Origin: Gammaproteobacteria bacterium UBA7376
GTDB taxonomy: Bacteria; Pseudomonadota; Gammaproteobacteria; Pseudomonadales; Azotimanducaceae
Reading direction: 5' to 3'
Assembly: GCA_002470275.1 (NCBI GenBank)
Contig: DKNY01000011.1
Coordinates: 64,333 to 117,575 of the forward strand
Length of the DNA stretch: 53,243 bases
Every line of letters starts with the position of its first letter. Positions within the stretch are counted from its first letter, which is position 1. The position numbers and the translations under genes are program-made. The notes below the pieces were generated by a model that made no database searches, was not told the DNA's origin, and saw only the letters and a program-made list of their open reading frames with translations. Below are positions 36,771-46,490 of this stretch, in pieces.

Positions 36771-38057
36771 TTAGTCCTCATCAAGCCGCCGTAGGGCTCG
36801 AAAACCGATGTCTTTGCGGAACTGTCTGCCCCGCCACCCAATTAAATCGACGCGCGCATAGGCTCTGGCCTGAGCCAGTGCAATATCTTCTCCAACGCCT
36901 ACCACGCAGAGCACTCGGCCACCGGCGGTCACGACATTGTCGTCCTGGCGCGTGGTGCCGGCATGAAACACCTTAGTGTCCTCCAGCTGCTTAGCAAGGC
37001 CTGTAATGATATCACCCCGCACCGGCTCCCCGGGGTATCCGGCGGCGGCCAAGACGACGCCGAGGGCGTCACGTGGATCAAACTCGATTGCCTTTTCCGC
37101 CAGCGTTCCAGCGCGCGCGTGTTGCAGTAGAGGTAATAGGTCACTGCGTAGGCGCATCATAATAGGCTGGGCTTCAGGGTCACCGAAGCGACAATTGAAT
37201 TCCACCACCTTGATCCGCTCTTCTGGGGTAACCATCAGGCCCGCATAAAGAAACCCTCGGTAGGGCATACCCTCCTGAGCCATCCCGAGGAGCACGGGCT
37301 TGATCACCTCCTCCATGGCACGCTCATGAACCTGGGCGGTCACGACAGGCGCTGGCGAGTAGGCACCCATGCCACCCGTATTGGGCCCGCGACCGCCGTC
37401 TTCCAGGGCTTTATGGTCTTGAGAGGAGGCAAAGGGCAGCGCGACTTCCCCATCACAAAGACAAATAAAGCTCGCTTCCTCGCCCTCTAAAAACTCCTCA
37501 ATAACCACTCGGCGCCCGGCATCACCGAAACTATTTTCAGCGAGCATGTGGGTCACGGCGTCCACGGCCTCGGCTTCCGTCATGGCCACAGTAACCCCCT
37601 TACCGGCCGCCAAACCGTCTGCTTTGACCACAATGGGGGCGCCTTGCTGGCGAATATAGGCCGTCGCTTCGGCCACGTCGGTAAAGCTTTGATAGGCCGC
37701 CGTGGGAATATCATGACGACGCATAAAGTCTTTGCTGAACGCCTTCGAGCCCTCTAGCTGCGCAGCAGAACGAGTAGGACCGAAACAGGCTAGCCCGGCA
37801 GCCTCAAACTGATCCACGACCCCCTGAACCAGTGGCGCTTCTGGACCGACCACGGTCAGGGCCACCTGCTCATCTCTGGCGAGCGCCATGAGAGCATCAA
37901 TGTCGGCTGCAGACACGCCCACGTTACGGACGCGCTCCTCACCTGCGGTTCCCGCGTTGCCGGGGGCGACGATGACTTCACTCACATCTGGACTCTGGGC
38001 GAGCTTCCATGAGAGAGCGTGCTCGCGTCCGCCGTTACCAATCACAAGTATTTTCAT
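36771..38057 (-). CDS. purD: Phosphoribosylamine-glycine ligase
   Basis: A 428-residue ATP-grasp enzyme (GARS), second step of purine synthesis. It begins MKILVIGNGGREHALSWKLA. VVKADGLAAGKGV is near residue 140, VIEEFLEGEEASFICLCDG near 185, and EFNCRFGDPEAQPIMMRL near 285. GGAGG precedes the ATG. It follows purH by 33 bp on the same strand. Confidence 0.97.
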   Translation of the reverse strand: MKILVIGNGGREHALSWKLAQSPDVSEVIVAPGNAGTAGEERVRNVGVSAADIDALMALARDEQVALTVVGPEAPLVQGVVDQFEAAGLACFGPTRSAAQLEGSKAFSKDFMRRHDIPTAAYQSFTDVAEATAYIRQQGAPIVVKADGLAAGKGVTVAMTEAEAVDAVTHMLAENSFGDAGRRVVIEEFLEGEEASFICLCDGEVALPFASSQDHKALEDGGRGPNTGGMGAYSPAPVVTAQVHERAMEEVIKPVLLGMAQEGMPYRGFLYAGLMVTPEERIKVVEFNCRFGDPEAQPIMMRLRSDLLPLLQHARAGTLAEKAIEFDPRDALGVVLAAAGYPGEPVRGDIITGLAKQLEDTKVFHAGTTRQDDNVVTAGGRVLCVVGVGEDIALAQARAYARVDLIGWRGRQFRKDIGFRALRRLDED

Positions 38058-38090
38058 AACGTTTCCTCCGGTTGGGGCAAACGCCTCAAC

Positions 38091-39635
38091 TCAATGACGA
38101 AAGTGACGTATCCCCGTAAGAACCATGGCCATCCCATGTTCATTGGCCGCATCGATCACCTCCTGGTCGCGTACGGACCCACCTGGCTGAATCACTGCCC
38201 GAATGCCGGCTTGCGCTGCAGCGTCAATGCCGTCGCGAAAGGGAAAGAACGCATCTGAGGCCATGACCGCACCAGCGACTTCAAGACCTTCATCTGCCGC
38301 CTTGATCCCGGCAATCTTAGCGCTAACAATCCGACTCATCTGACCTGCCCCAATACCAACCGTTTGCATAGCCCGAGCATAGATGATTGCGTTGGACTTG
38401 GTAAACCAGGCCACTTTCCAGGCAAATTCGAGGTCAGCCATCTCAGCTGCAGACGGCTCACGCTTCGTCACGGTTCGGAGTGCGTCGTTGTCGAGGCAGC
38501 GCTCATCCGCATCCTGTATCAACACGCCGCCACCGACCCGCTTTAGCTCCAGACCCCTTTGACCAACATTGATCGGGCCACAGTCGAGCAGACGGACATT
38601 CTGCTTACTTTTAGCGACGCTCAGGGCAGCGTCGGAGTAGGCGGGCGCTATGATGACCTCAACAAACTGTTGACCCAAGATCCGTTCGAGTAGCGGGCCA
38701 TCCAGCGGTCGATTAAATGCAATGATGCCGCCAAAGGCTGAGGTGGGGTCCGTCGCAAAGGCCATGCTGTAGGCGTCGTTGAGATCGGATGCTACGGCCA
38801 CACCACAGGGATTGGCGTGTTTAACGATGACGCAGGCAGGCTCTGAAAAAACCTTAACGCATTCCAGGGCGGCGTCGGCATCCGCGATGTTGTTGAACGA
38901 CAGCGCCTTTCCCTGAAGTTGGGCACACCCGGTGATACTAGCCGAGGGGGCGGGACCGGTCTCGCGGTAGAGGGCGGCACGTTGATGGGGGTTCTCGCCA
39001 TAGCGCAGGGCGAGCGCTTTATCGTAAGTCAGGGTAAGGGTGTCTGGCATGACCTCATCGCGCCCCAGGTAGGCCGCCACCGTTGCGTCGTACTGGGCCG
39101 TATGTCTGAAGGCCTTGACGGCGAATTCCCGACGCATGGCGGCGTCAATTGAACCGCTATGGAGCGCGTCGATCACCCGTGAGTAGTCCTCTGGGTTCAC
39201 CACGGTGAGCACATCGGCGTGATTTTTGGCACCAGCTCGGACCATGCTCGGCCCACCAATATCAATGTTCTCAATGGCCAGCGCCTCGGTACAGTCCGGT
39301 AACACAATGGTCTGGGCAAAGGGGTATAAATTGACGGCAACGAGGTCAATTGGCGCGATATCGTTATTCGCCATAGCCGTGTCGTCCAACCCTCTTCGAG
39401 CCAGGATGCCGCCGTGAATTCGAGGGTGGAGGGTCTTGACCCTGCCGTCCATCATTTCGGGGAACCCGGTATGAGCGGATACCTCTACAACCGGGATGCC
39501 CGCTTTCTGTAATGCTGCAAAGGTCCCACCAGTGGAAAGAATCTCGACGCCTGAAGCAGCAAGAGCCTGTCCCAACTCAACAATCCCAGCTTTATCTGAA
39601 ACGCTCAGCAGCGCACGACGCACGATTAGGGTCAC
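38091..39635 (-). CDS. purH: Bifunctional AICAR transformylase/IMP cyclohydrolase
   Basis: A 514-residue enzyme for the last two steps of IMP synthesis. The N-terminal cyclohydrolase domain reads [20 protein letters not shown] and STGGTFAAL; the transformylase domain includes [13 protein letters not shown] near residue 215, KHANPCGVA near 275 and [19 protein letters not shown] near 465. The start is GTG preceded by GGAGAG. Ninety-two bases separate it from dusB, too little for the fis gene expected in this neighbourhood. Confidence 0.97.
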   Translation of the reverse strand: MTLIVRRALLSVSDKAGIVELGQALAASGVEILSTGGTFAALQKAGIPVVEVSAHTGFPEMMDGRVKTLHPRIHGGILARRGLDDTAMANNDIAPIDLVAVNLYPFAQTIVLPDCTEALAIENIDIGGPSMVRAGAKNHADVLTVVNPEDYSRVIDALHSGSIDAAMRREFAVKAFRHTAQYDATVAAYLGRDEVMPDTLTLTYDKALALRYGENPHQRAALYRETGPAPSASITGCAQLQGKALSFNNIADADAALECVKVFSEPACVIVKHANPCGVAVASDLNDAYSMAFATDPTSAFGGIIAFNRPLDGPLLERILGQQFVEVIIAPAYSDAALSVAKSKQNVRLLDCGPINVGQRGLELKRVGGGVLIQDADERCLDNDALRTVTKREPSAAEMADLEFAWKVAWFTKSNAIIYARAMQTVGIGAGQMSRIVSAKIAGIKAADEGLEVAGAVMASDAFFPFRDGIDAAAQAGIRAVIQPGGSVRDQEVIDAANEHGMAMVLTGIRHFRH

Positions 39636-39727
39636 GTCACTCTCCTTATTTCTTTTACGCTTTGTAAGCTATTTTGCGGCTCGGGTCAGGGGGTTTCGAA
39701 AAACGGGAAGCGCCACCAAGACCAGCG

Positions 39728-40747
39728 CTAAGCCGCAGCGCTGCCTAGGGCCTGCTGCCTGCGTCCCTGGTCTACGATTAGATTTCTATGCGCGCGCAGC
39801 CACCGCACCTGGCCTTCGGCAGTGTCCTCCTGCATGGAGGCTCGGCATAAGCTCTGCATACCAAGACGCTTCAGATAGGCCTGAATGTGCTTGCGAGCGA
39901 TACGCGTACCCGTCTCGTGGCCATAAAATTCATGCATGCTTTCCAGGTGTTCTGCCATGATCGTCAGTCTTTCGCCCAGCTCGGGCGGTGCCTGACCCAT
40001 CAAGGTAGAAAATATCCAGGGTTGACCCATAGCGCCACCTCCGATCATGACCCCATCCGCCCGAGAGCTGCCAAGCGCTCGGCGGGCAGCGTCGACGCCA
40101 TCGATATCGCCGTTGACCAATAAGGGAATATCAAGCTTGGCACGCAGTTCGCCAAGACGACCGTAGTCCACCGGGCCAACAAACCGGCAGGCCCTACTGC
40201 GAGCGTGCATAACCACCATTTGCGCCCCCACAGCCTGAGCAGCTAGCGCCGCCTCTAGGCCGGCTCGATCCGATGGCGTGAGGCCAGTTCGTGTCTTAAC
40301 CGTGACCGGCACCGATACGGCGGCCACTACGGCTTCGACAATGCGCTGAAGGAGGGTGATATCGGCCAGCAACGCTGACCCCGCGGCCTTGCTACAGACT
40401 TTTTTGGCCGGACACCCAAAATTAATATCCAACAACTCAACGCCCTGGCCAACCAGGCGTTTTGCGGACTCAGCCATGATTTTGGGATCACTGCCCGCAA
40501 TCTGAACGGCCTGGGGCCTAACGCCCTGAATGAGTACCCGGCGCTGGCTGCTCTTACCGGTATCCCAGAGCTCGGGCTTGGAGGACAACATCTCACTCAC
40601 CAGGTGCCCTGCGCCATAGCGCCAAGCCAGCCGCCGAAAAGGTACGTCAGTCCATCCCGCCATGGGGGCCAGGGCTATTCTATTGCGCAGGCTCACGTCG
40701 CCACACGGCAGAGCGAGAGGCGCGGATAGGGTCGTAAGATCGATCAT
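39728..40747 (-). CDS. dusB: tRNA-dihydrouridine synthase B
   Basis: A 339-residue flavin enzyme reducing uridine in the tRNA D-loop. It has RIALAPMAGWTDVPFRRLAWRYGAGHLVSEM, DINFGCPAKKVCSKAAGSALL with the catalytic Cys near residue 100, KTRTGL and VNGDIDGVDAARRALGSSRADGVMIGGGAMGQPWIF. I use the ATG at MIDLTTL; a TTG 18 bp upstream would only add six residues. In E. coli dusB is followed by fis. Here purH follows directly. Confidence 0.94.
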   Translation of the reverse strand: MIDLTTLSAPLALPCGDVSLRNRIALAPMAGWTDVPFRRLAWRYGAGHLVSEMLSSKPELWDTGKSSQRRVLIQGVRPQAVQIAGSDPKIMAESAKRLVGQGVELLDINFGCPAKKVCSKAAGSALLADITLLQRIVEAVVAAVSVPVTVKTRTGLTPSDRAGLEAALAAQAVGAQMVVMHARSRACRFVGPVDYGRLGELRAKLDIPLLVNGDIDGVDAARRALGSSRADGVMIGGGAMGQPWIFSTLMGQAPPELGERLTIMAEHLESMHEFYGHETGTRIARKHIQAYLKRLGMQSLCRASMQEDTAEGQVRWLRAHRNLIVDQGRRQQALGSAAA

Positions 40748-40833
40748 GGACGAAGATTTAACCAAAAGACCATGATAGCCCAGGGATTCAAAATCTACAC
40801 GGCTCTTGCGTCCCCGGTCCCCCTGCTCAATGG

Positions 40834-41205
40834 CTACATTTTCATATCAAAGAAGCAAAGCTTGTTGCCATCAGCATCTCGCACATAGGCACCATAGAAT
40901 ACGGGAAGCCGCTGTCCTGGCGCCCCTTCGTCTGTCGCACCCAGCGCAATGGCCTTGGCATAGAGCGCATCAACGCCTTCAGGCCCGCCGGCTGGAATAG
41001 CAATCATGTTGCCATTACCCGGGGTGGGCGCTTCTTCATCGTAGGGAATACATACTGCCAGCATTGGCGCTTCAGGACCCGTGCCATAAAACTTAATGCG
41101 GTCCTGACCGAAGAGCTGTTTTCCGCCAAGTTCGGCGAATAGCGCATCATAAAACTCACAGGCGCGATCAATATCGCTTACCCCAATCGTTGCATATCCA
41201 AGCAT
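40834..41205 (-). CDS. VOC-superfamily (glyoxalase-like) protein
   Basis: A 123-residue vicinal-oxygen-chelate protein. It shows the typical start MLGYATIGVSDIDRACEFYDALF, a central IAIPAG strand and a C-terminal YVRDADGNKLCFFDMK. Most members are metal-dependent lyases, dioxygenases or resistance proteins; no substrate can be read from this sequence. It is a single gene between dusB and prmA. Confidence 0.85.
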   Translation of the reverse strand: MLGYATIGVSDIDRACEFYDALFAELGGKQLFGQDRIKFYGTGPEAPMLAVCIPYDEEAPTPGNGNMIAIPAGGPEGVDALYAKAIALGATDEGAPGQRLPVFYGAYVRDADGNKLCFFDMKM

Positions 41206-41308
41206 TGGTCACTCCGTCGTTCGCTATAGCTAGAGCAACATTTGGCATCCTTAAACCCAGCATTACAAACGCATAAGCGTTTTTTGCCAACTGCCTGTCC
41301 CAGGCCGG

Positions 41309-42214
41309 CTACTTCCGAGCCACCAAGCAAACCCAATCTTGTTCAATAGAGGTCGAAAGAAAGCTAAGGGACGGAAAAGCATCTCGAACTTGGGCTGCTT
41401 GCTCGGCCAAGATTCCGGATAAAACCAGATGTCCGCCAGGCTTTACCAGCGCCGTAAACATATCCGCCATGCTGACGATTGGGCCCGCTAGAATGTTCGC
41501 AACCAGAACATCAAAGGAAACCGCGTGGGTAGCCGCAGATTGGTTTTGCCACACCTGTAAAGACAACGCTTCGACGCGATCATCCACGCCATTGAAAGCG
41601 GCATTTTCACGAGTCGCTATCAGGGCCTGGGGATCATGATCCACCCCAACTGCTCGTGCGCCGAGCAAGGCCGTGGCAATGGCTAACACCCCAGAGCCAC
41701 AGCCAAAGTCCAGCACCGATTGATCGGGTTCAATGTGTCTGGCAAGCCACTCAAGGCAGAGACGTGTGGTGGGGTGACTCCCGCTACCAAAGGCCAGCCC
41801 AGGCTCCAAAAATAGCGTCGGCCTTTCCGTCGTGGGGCTAGGGTTCGGACCTTCAGGCCGGCGAGTTTTTGGAAGAAGCCACAACCGGTCGCCGAAAAGC
41901 GCGGTCACGGTGTTGTTGGAAAGCCTTCGCTGCCAGTCTTCATCAGCCACGAAGTCCACGCTGATGTCCTCGGGCAGACCGCCGCTGCGGGCGTCTAATG
42001 CCTCTCGAATCGCTCCCATGTTGGCGTCTAGGGGGAAGAGGGTAAAAAGCCTGCATCGCTGCCAGGCAGGCAGCTCTCCTGGGCCCGGCTCAAGGATAAT
42101 CTCGTCATCCTCACTGACCACCGTGAGCGCAGCGGCGCCAAGCCCTAACAGCAGGGCCTCCATTTCCTCCAACTCCGGCTCCGCAACACGGAAACAAAGT
42201 TGCAGCCAACTCAC
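41309..42214 (-). CDS. prmA: Ribosomal protein L11 methyltransferase
   Basis: A 301-residue SAM-dependent enzyme trimethylating L11. It has LFLEPGLAFGSGSHPTTRLCLEWL (family signature) near residue 135, the SAM loop LDFGCGSGVLAIATALLGARAVGVDHDP and FDVLVANILAGPI near 233. The start overlaps the accB stop by 4 bp. In most gammaproteobacteria accC lies between accB and prmA; here it does not. Confidence 0.95.
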   Translation of the reverse strand: MSWLQLCFRVAEPELEEMEALLLGLGAAALTVVSEDDEIILEPGPGELPAWQRCRLFTLFPLDANMGAIREALDARSGGLPEDISVDFVADEDWQRRLSNNTVTALFGDRLWLLPKTRRPEGPNPSPTTERPTLFLEPGLAFGSGSHPTTRLCLEWLARHIEPDQSVLDFGCGSGVLAIATALLGARAVGVDHDPQALIATRENAAFNGVDDRVEALSLQVWQNQSAATHAVSFDVLVANILAGPIVSMADMFTALVKPGGHLVLSGILAEQAAQVRDAFPSLSFLSTSIEQDWVCLVARK

Positions 42215-42645
42215 GAGATTTTGAACAATGGCGTGCCGGTGGCAATAGCATCCCCATTGGCGATCAAAACCTCCTCAATGGTGCCGCCTCGCACCGCGGT
42301 AATTTTGTTCATCATCTTCATACTTTCGATGATACAAACCACGTCCCCAGGCTGAATACGCTGACCCACCTGCACGAAGGGCTCTGCATCTGGATTCGGG
42401 GCCTGGTAAAAGACACCGGCCATGGGCGCTTTAATTTCCTCGAGCGGGCCTGAGGGTGCAAAAGCTTGTCCGGCCTGTCCCTGAGACCCCGCTGGCGCCA
42501 CCACCACCGCCTCTGGTTCGGCAACCCGGGCCACACCTCGATTCATCGCTATTCGAATTGATTCGTCCCCGCTGGCCACCTCCAGCTCGGCAATGCCAGA
42601 CTCCTCCACCAATTCGATCAGCTTTTTTACTTTCCGTAAGTCCAC
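42211..42645 (-). CDS. accB: Biotin carboxyl carrier protein of acetyl-CoA carboxylase
   Basis: A 144-residue BCCP. It begins DLRKVKKLIELVEESGIAEL as in E. coli. A Pro/Ala/Gly linker follows, then the biotinyl domain ending in CIIESMKMMNKITAV, with biotin-accepting Lys at residue 110. The start is GTG with AGGGGG upstream; an ATG 75 bp earlier would overlap aroQ and add a non-family leader. accC is absent from its usual place after accB, so the carboxylase subunit must be encoded elsewhere. Confidence 0.95.
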   Translation of the reverse strand: MDLRKVKKLIELVEESGIAELEVASGDESIRIAMNRGVARVAEPEAVVVAPAGSQGQAGQAFAPSGPLEEIKAPMAGVFYQAPNPDAEPFVQVGQRIQPGDVVCIIESMKMMNKITAVRGGTIEEVLIANGDAIATGTPLFKIS

Positions 42646-42679
42646 TAAGTGCCCCCTGAATCCTCTGTCGACAGAATTT

Positions 42680-43120
42680 CTAAGCCTCGTTATCGAGTGC
42701 GTAACGTAGGGCATAGTCATAGCCCTTCGAGCCTAAGCCCGTGATAACGCCCTGGGCGATGTCGCTCAAATAGGAGGTCTGGCGAAAAGCCTCCCTGGCG
42801 TAGACATTGGAAAGATGTATTTCCAAAAAAGGAATGCTCACGCTGAGGAATGCATCGCGCAGAGCGATGCTGGTGTGCGTTAGCGAGGCCGGATTGATGA
42901 TAATAAAGTCAATCGCCTCCTTCTTAGCTTGATGCACAGCGTCTACGATGTCGTGCTCAGCATTGCTCTGAAGGTGACTGAGGGTCGCCCCCGCTTCGGA
43001 TGCCGCGAAGGTCAGTGCGGATACGATTTCAGTTAAGGTTTCATGGCCGTAGATTTCAGGCTCACGACTCCCAAGCAAATTTAGGTTGGGACCGCTAAGC
43101 AACAATATACGTCGCCCCAT
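42680..43120 (-). CDS. aroQ: 3-dehydroquinate dehydratase, type II
   Basis: A 146-residue dodecameric-type dehydroquinase of the shikimate pathway. It carries [19 protein letters not shown] with the catalytic Tyr, [37 protein letters not shown] and [19 protein letters not shown]. The aroQ-accB neighbourhood is standard in this group. The gap to dsbD upstream is about 90 bp and AT-rich. Confidence 0.97.
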   Translation of the reverse strand: MGRRILLLSGPNLNLLGSREPEIYGHETLTEIVSALTFAASEAGATLSHLQSNAEHDIVDAVHQAKKEAIDFIIINPASLTHTSIALRDAFLSVSIPFLEIHLSNVYAREAFRQTSYLSDIAQGVITGLGSKGYDYALRYALDNEA

Positions 43121-43213
43121 GTCATTTCTCCTGTATTCTCGACTTACGCGAAGTTAACGCCGAGAAATGCGTTATTTTTGTATTTTAGTAGATTTTAAGG
43201 AAGGAAAACTACC

Positions 43214-45115
43214 CTATTTTGATTGGAAGACAGCCTGAACCCGGGCCAAATGCGCCGAAAGCGCAGCCACTCCAACCTCCCCCTGCACCCTAAAATCCTT
43301 TAACTCGCTGCCATCTTCGTTTAAAAACACCAAACTCGGAGGACCAAAGAGGCCAAAATGAGCCAGCAGCGCCTTATCTTCCTCATCGTTTGCCGTGACG
43401 TCTGCACGCAGCAGCGTGAAGTTCGCCAACTGCCCTGCTACCTCTGGGTCAGGGAATACTGAACGCTCCATGACTTTGCAGGAGATACACCAATCAGCAT
43501 ACAGGTCGAGTAGGACGGGTTTATCCGAACGTTCAATGGCCGCAATAACGTCTTTTACCTGCTTGACGCTTTGCCAGGCGGCCTGTTGTTCAACCGACCT
43601 TGACGCCGCTGAGCCAGCGCCGCCGGCTAACGGATTGAAGGGGTCGCTGGCACCGCTGGAGGCACCCACGAGGCAGCTTGCGCCCCAGACCACCATCACT
43701 AACCCCGCTATCTGTAACGCCTTTGGCCAGCTCTTCTTGGGTACAAACTCCAGGGCTCCAAGAAAGACGCCAGAGGCAATCAGCAAGACCGCCCAAAGCA
43801 CAAGGACCACAGAACCGGGCAACAGCCGCTCAAGCAACCAGATCGCAACGCCCAGTAACCCAACGCCAAATGCTGCACGGATGCCTTCCATCCAGGCACC
43901 GGCCCGAGGCAACCAATGTCCGCCACTGCCCCCTACAATCAACAACGGCACGCCCATCCCCAGGCCCAAGGCAAACAGGGCTGATCCACCCAGCACCACA
44001 TCCGCCGTGTTAGACAGATAAATGAGGGCTCCGGCTAACGGGGCAGATATACAGGGAGAGACCACTAAGCTCGACAGTGCCCCCATGACAAATACGGAAG
44101 GGTGCCTACCACCCTTCTGGGCTGCGCTGCGTGCGCTCAGCCAGGATTCGAGAACTTGGGGCATACGAAGTTCGTACAGCCCGAACATTGAACCCGCCAA
44201 CCAAACAAAGACCGCTGCAAAGGTTAGAAGAACCACTGGACTCTGCAGTCGAGCCTGCAAATTGATTTCGGCACCGAATAGACCCACCAGCAGCCCCACC
44301 GCGGCATAGGTCAGCGCCATGCCCAGCACATAGGCCAAGGACAGGGTGAACGCCCGAGTCTTACCCAACTGCGGGCCCTCACCCACGATGATGCTGGAGA
44401 GTATCGGGACCATTGGAAAAACGCAGGGCGTGAAGGCCAGGCCTATACCCGCCAAGAAAAATACGACGATCGACCAGAGCAGGCTTTCGCCCTCAAGAAT
44501 GTTGGCTAGCATTCGATCTTCGCTGGGTGGCACGCTCACCGCTTGCGCTGATGTGGCTGCCCCAGTCACCACGCCAGCCGGCTCAGACCAGGATGCGGAA
44601 GCCAGAGAAAGCTGAGTAGACGGCAGCAGCCCTGCCTCGGTAAAGACGAATTCTCGAACTTCTGGCGGATAGCATAGGCCGAGGTCCGCACACCCCTGAT
44701 AGCCTACCCTGAGCTTGGAGCCCTCGGGCACGGAGCCGAGAAAGGGAACGACGGCCTCAACCTCACCGTAATAAACGCGCACATCCCCAAAGTACTCATC
44801 AAACTTTTCTAATGCCGTGGGCAGCAAAGGGCGCGCAAGCACCGACCCGCTCGTGCCGGCGGATAAGCCGAATTCGAATTGATGCTGGTACAGGTAATAG
44901 CCATCGGCTATATCCCACCGAATGGTTATCGCTTGATTCGCAACCTGAGGAACCTGCAGCCGAAAGGCTTCATCCACAGGGAGAAACTCTGGTTCCTGAT
45001 CAAGAAACCCAGCACTGGCCTGCGCATGGGTGGCGACGGCCAGGAACGGTGTCAGAACCAGCCAAAGCCAGGGGAGGCCTCGCGCCCTCGTCTTTCCGAA
45101 TAACCACTTCGACAC
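43214..45115 (-). CDS. dsbD: Thiol:disulfide interchange protein DsbD
   Basis: A 633-residue inner-membrane electron relay from cytoplasmic thioredoxin to the periplasm. After a signal peptide the alpha domain includes GYQGCADLGLCYPP (redox Cys pair) near residue 140. Eight membrane helices follow, with GLAFTPCVFPMVPILSS and SLVVSPCISAPLAGALIYL carrying the membrane cysteines. The C-terminal thioredoxin domain has LYADWCISCKVMERSVFPD. It keeps DsbC, cytochrome c maturation and related proteins reduced. Confidence 0.96.
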   Translation of the reverse strand: MSKWLFGKTRARGLPWLWLVLTPFLAVATHAQASAGFLDQEPEFLPVDEAFRLQVPQVANQAITIRWDIADGYYLYQHQFEFGLSAGTSGSVLARPLLPTALEKFDEYFGDVRVYYGEVEAVVPFLGSVPEGSKLRVGYQGCADLGLCYPPEVREFVFTEAGLLPSTQLSLASASWSEPAGVVTGAATSAQAVSVPPSEDRMLANILEGESLLWSIVVFFLAGIGLAFTPCVFPMVPILSSIIVGEGPQLGKTRAFTLSLAYVLGMALTYAAVGLLVGLFGAEINLQARLQSPVVLLTFAAVFVWLAGSMFGLYELRMPQVLESWLSARSAAQKGGRHPSVFVMGALSSLVVSPCISAPLAGALIYLSNTADVVLGGSALFALGLGMGVPLLIVGGSGGHWLPRAGAWMEGIRAAFGVGLLGVAIWLLERLLPGSVVLVLWAVLLIASGVFLGALEFVPKKSWPKALQIAGLVMVVWGASCLVGASSGASDPFNPLAGGAGSAASRSVEQQAAWQSVKQVKDVIAAIERSDKPVLLDLYADWCISCKVMERSVFPDPEVAGQLANFTLLRADVTANDEEDKALLAHFGLFGPPSLVFLNEDGSELKDFRVQGEVGVAALSAHLARVQAVFQSK

Positions 45116-45281
45116 TTTACAACCCTATTTCTAAATCCGAGCGCAAAGCGACCCCTAAGCGCGCTGCTGCATGGTAACGAGTTAACCTGCACAATGTTAG
45201 CGCGCCGCGAAGCCCTTCTGACCTCGAACACTGATGCTTTCGCTCCAAGGCTAGCATCGAAGGCGGTAGTATTAGACAACC

Positions 45282-45962
45282 ATGCCTATAAGAAATGTGA
45301 ATCTTACAACTGGAACGCACCCGCTCAGCGCTTTTGCGCTGGTTTGCCTTTTTTGCCTCTGTGTATCTGGTTGCCAGGGCCCCTCCACGCGGCTACCACC
45401 GCCTTCCGCTCCGGACCCGGGAGCGCTTATCGTACTGGAAGATCGGGCGATGGCGGCGCTCAATGCCGATCATCTGAGCAGCCCCTATACCGACAGCGCC
45501 ATACACCTGTTCACACAGATGCTGCGCCTAGATCCATCCAGCGAGGTGGCGCGACGAGGCTTTGAGCAAGTCATCGAGCGATACATGGCGCTAGCCACCA
45601 GCGCGGCAGACCGAGGTCAGTTTGCTCGATCTCGGTCGATGCTCGACAAAGCCCGCCTCATTGATCGCGACCATCCCTCTATCGAACCGACGGCCGCTCG
45701 AGTCGAACAATTGGCCCGAGCCTCTCGCGCCACGGTAAGACTGGATGGCATCACGGAGGCCGAGCAAAAAAAGCGGGTAGAAGAAATGACCGCTGGAGCC
45801 TCCGGGCAATGCAGGTATACCATCGCTGCGAGAAACGACGCCGTCGCGCGCGCAGTGTATCGACTGCTCAAAAATGCCAACGCAGGCGGCCGACCAAGCG
45901 CCCGTGTAGTGGTATCAACACCGACTAGGATCGAACAAATATGCTCAATAGACCAAGACTAG
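45282..45962 (+). CDS. Putative TPR-containing lipoprotein
   Basis: A 226-residue predicted lipoprotein with a hydrophobic leader and lipobox CVSGCQGPS (Cys at about residue 31), then a Pro-rich spacer and helical repeats resembling TPRs (LFTQMLRLDPSSEVARRGFEQVIERY, SMLDKARLIDRDHPSIEPTA). The C-terminal portion has VARAVYRLLKNANAGGRP. It overlaps the copper-chaperone gene by 22 bp, so the two are probably co-expressed. I do not recognise a named family. Confidence 0.7.
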   Translation: MPIRNVNLTTGTHPLSAFALVCLFCLCVSGCQGPSTRLPPPSAPDPGALIVLEDRAMAALNADHLSSPYTDSAIHLFTQMLRLDPSSEVARRGFEQVIERYMALATSAADRGQFARSRSMLDKARLIDRDHPSIEPTAARVEQLARASRATVRLDGITEAEQKKRVEEMTAGASGQCRYTIAARNDAVARAVYRLLKNANAGGRPSARVVVSTPTRIEQICSIDQD

Positions 45963-46393
45963 TTTGGCTATTCGCAGGTGTTCTGCTGGGCCTTGCAACG
46001 GGGTGCGGCAGTCCGTCCTCCCAGGCTACTCAACCGGACGTCACCCAGGCCCAGGTCCGCGTGCCCGTGCCCGGCTCGAAGATGACCGCAGGCTACTTCA
46101 CCATACACAACCGAGGGCTAACGCCGTTGACGCTTACCGGGGCGTCCTCTCCTGAAGCGCTGTCCATCTCCCTCCACACGACACAGCAGACGGAGGGCAC
46201 CATGAGGATGCGGCCCCTCGGCGACCTCACTCTTGCCCCCGATGAAATCGTCCGGTTTTCCCCAGGAGGCCGCCATATGATGATCAGCCTCATGCAGGAA
46301 ACCCCCCTAACGGCGGGAAGCGACATGGTCATTAATCTACATTTTGCGGATCGGGAGGACCTACGGGTGCCGTTCCGTATTTCCGCGCTTTAG
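45941..46393 (+). CDS. PCu(A)C-family periplasmic copper chaperone
   Basis: A 150-residue lipoprotein or secreted protein with a signal segment ending at GLATGCGSP. It carries the PCu(A)C copper site exactly: a His (SLHTTQQ), a Met eleven residues later (TMRMRP), and after 21 more residues HxM (GGRHMMISL). Relatives hand Cu(I) to the CuA centre of cytochrome oxidase. TAGYFTIHNRG is the conserved N-terminal strand. The upstream neighbour is an uncharacterised lipoprotein, not Sco1. Confidence 0.92.
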   Translation: MLNRPRLVWLFAGVLLGLATGCGSPSSQATQPDVTQAQVRVPVPGSKMTAGYFTIHNRGLTPLTLTGASSPEALSISLHTTQQTEGTMRMRPLGDLTLAPDEIVRFSPGGRHMMISLMQETPLTAGSDMVINLHFADREDLRVPFRISAL

Positions 46394-46490
46394 CGTCAAA
46401 AAATGCGCGGTGAGTTTGCGAAGCCCCTTAAAAGACAACTGATCATCCCCACATTCTTTATCATGTACGAGTAACAAAGAGGCTCTCGAT

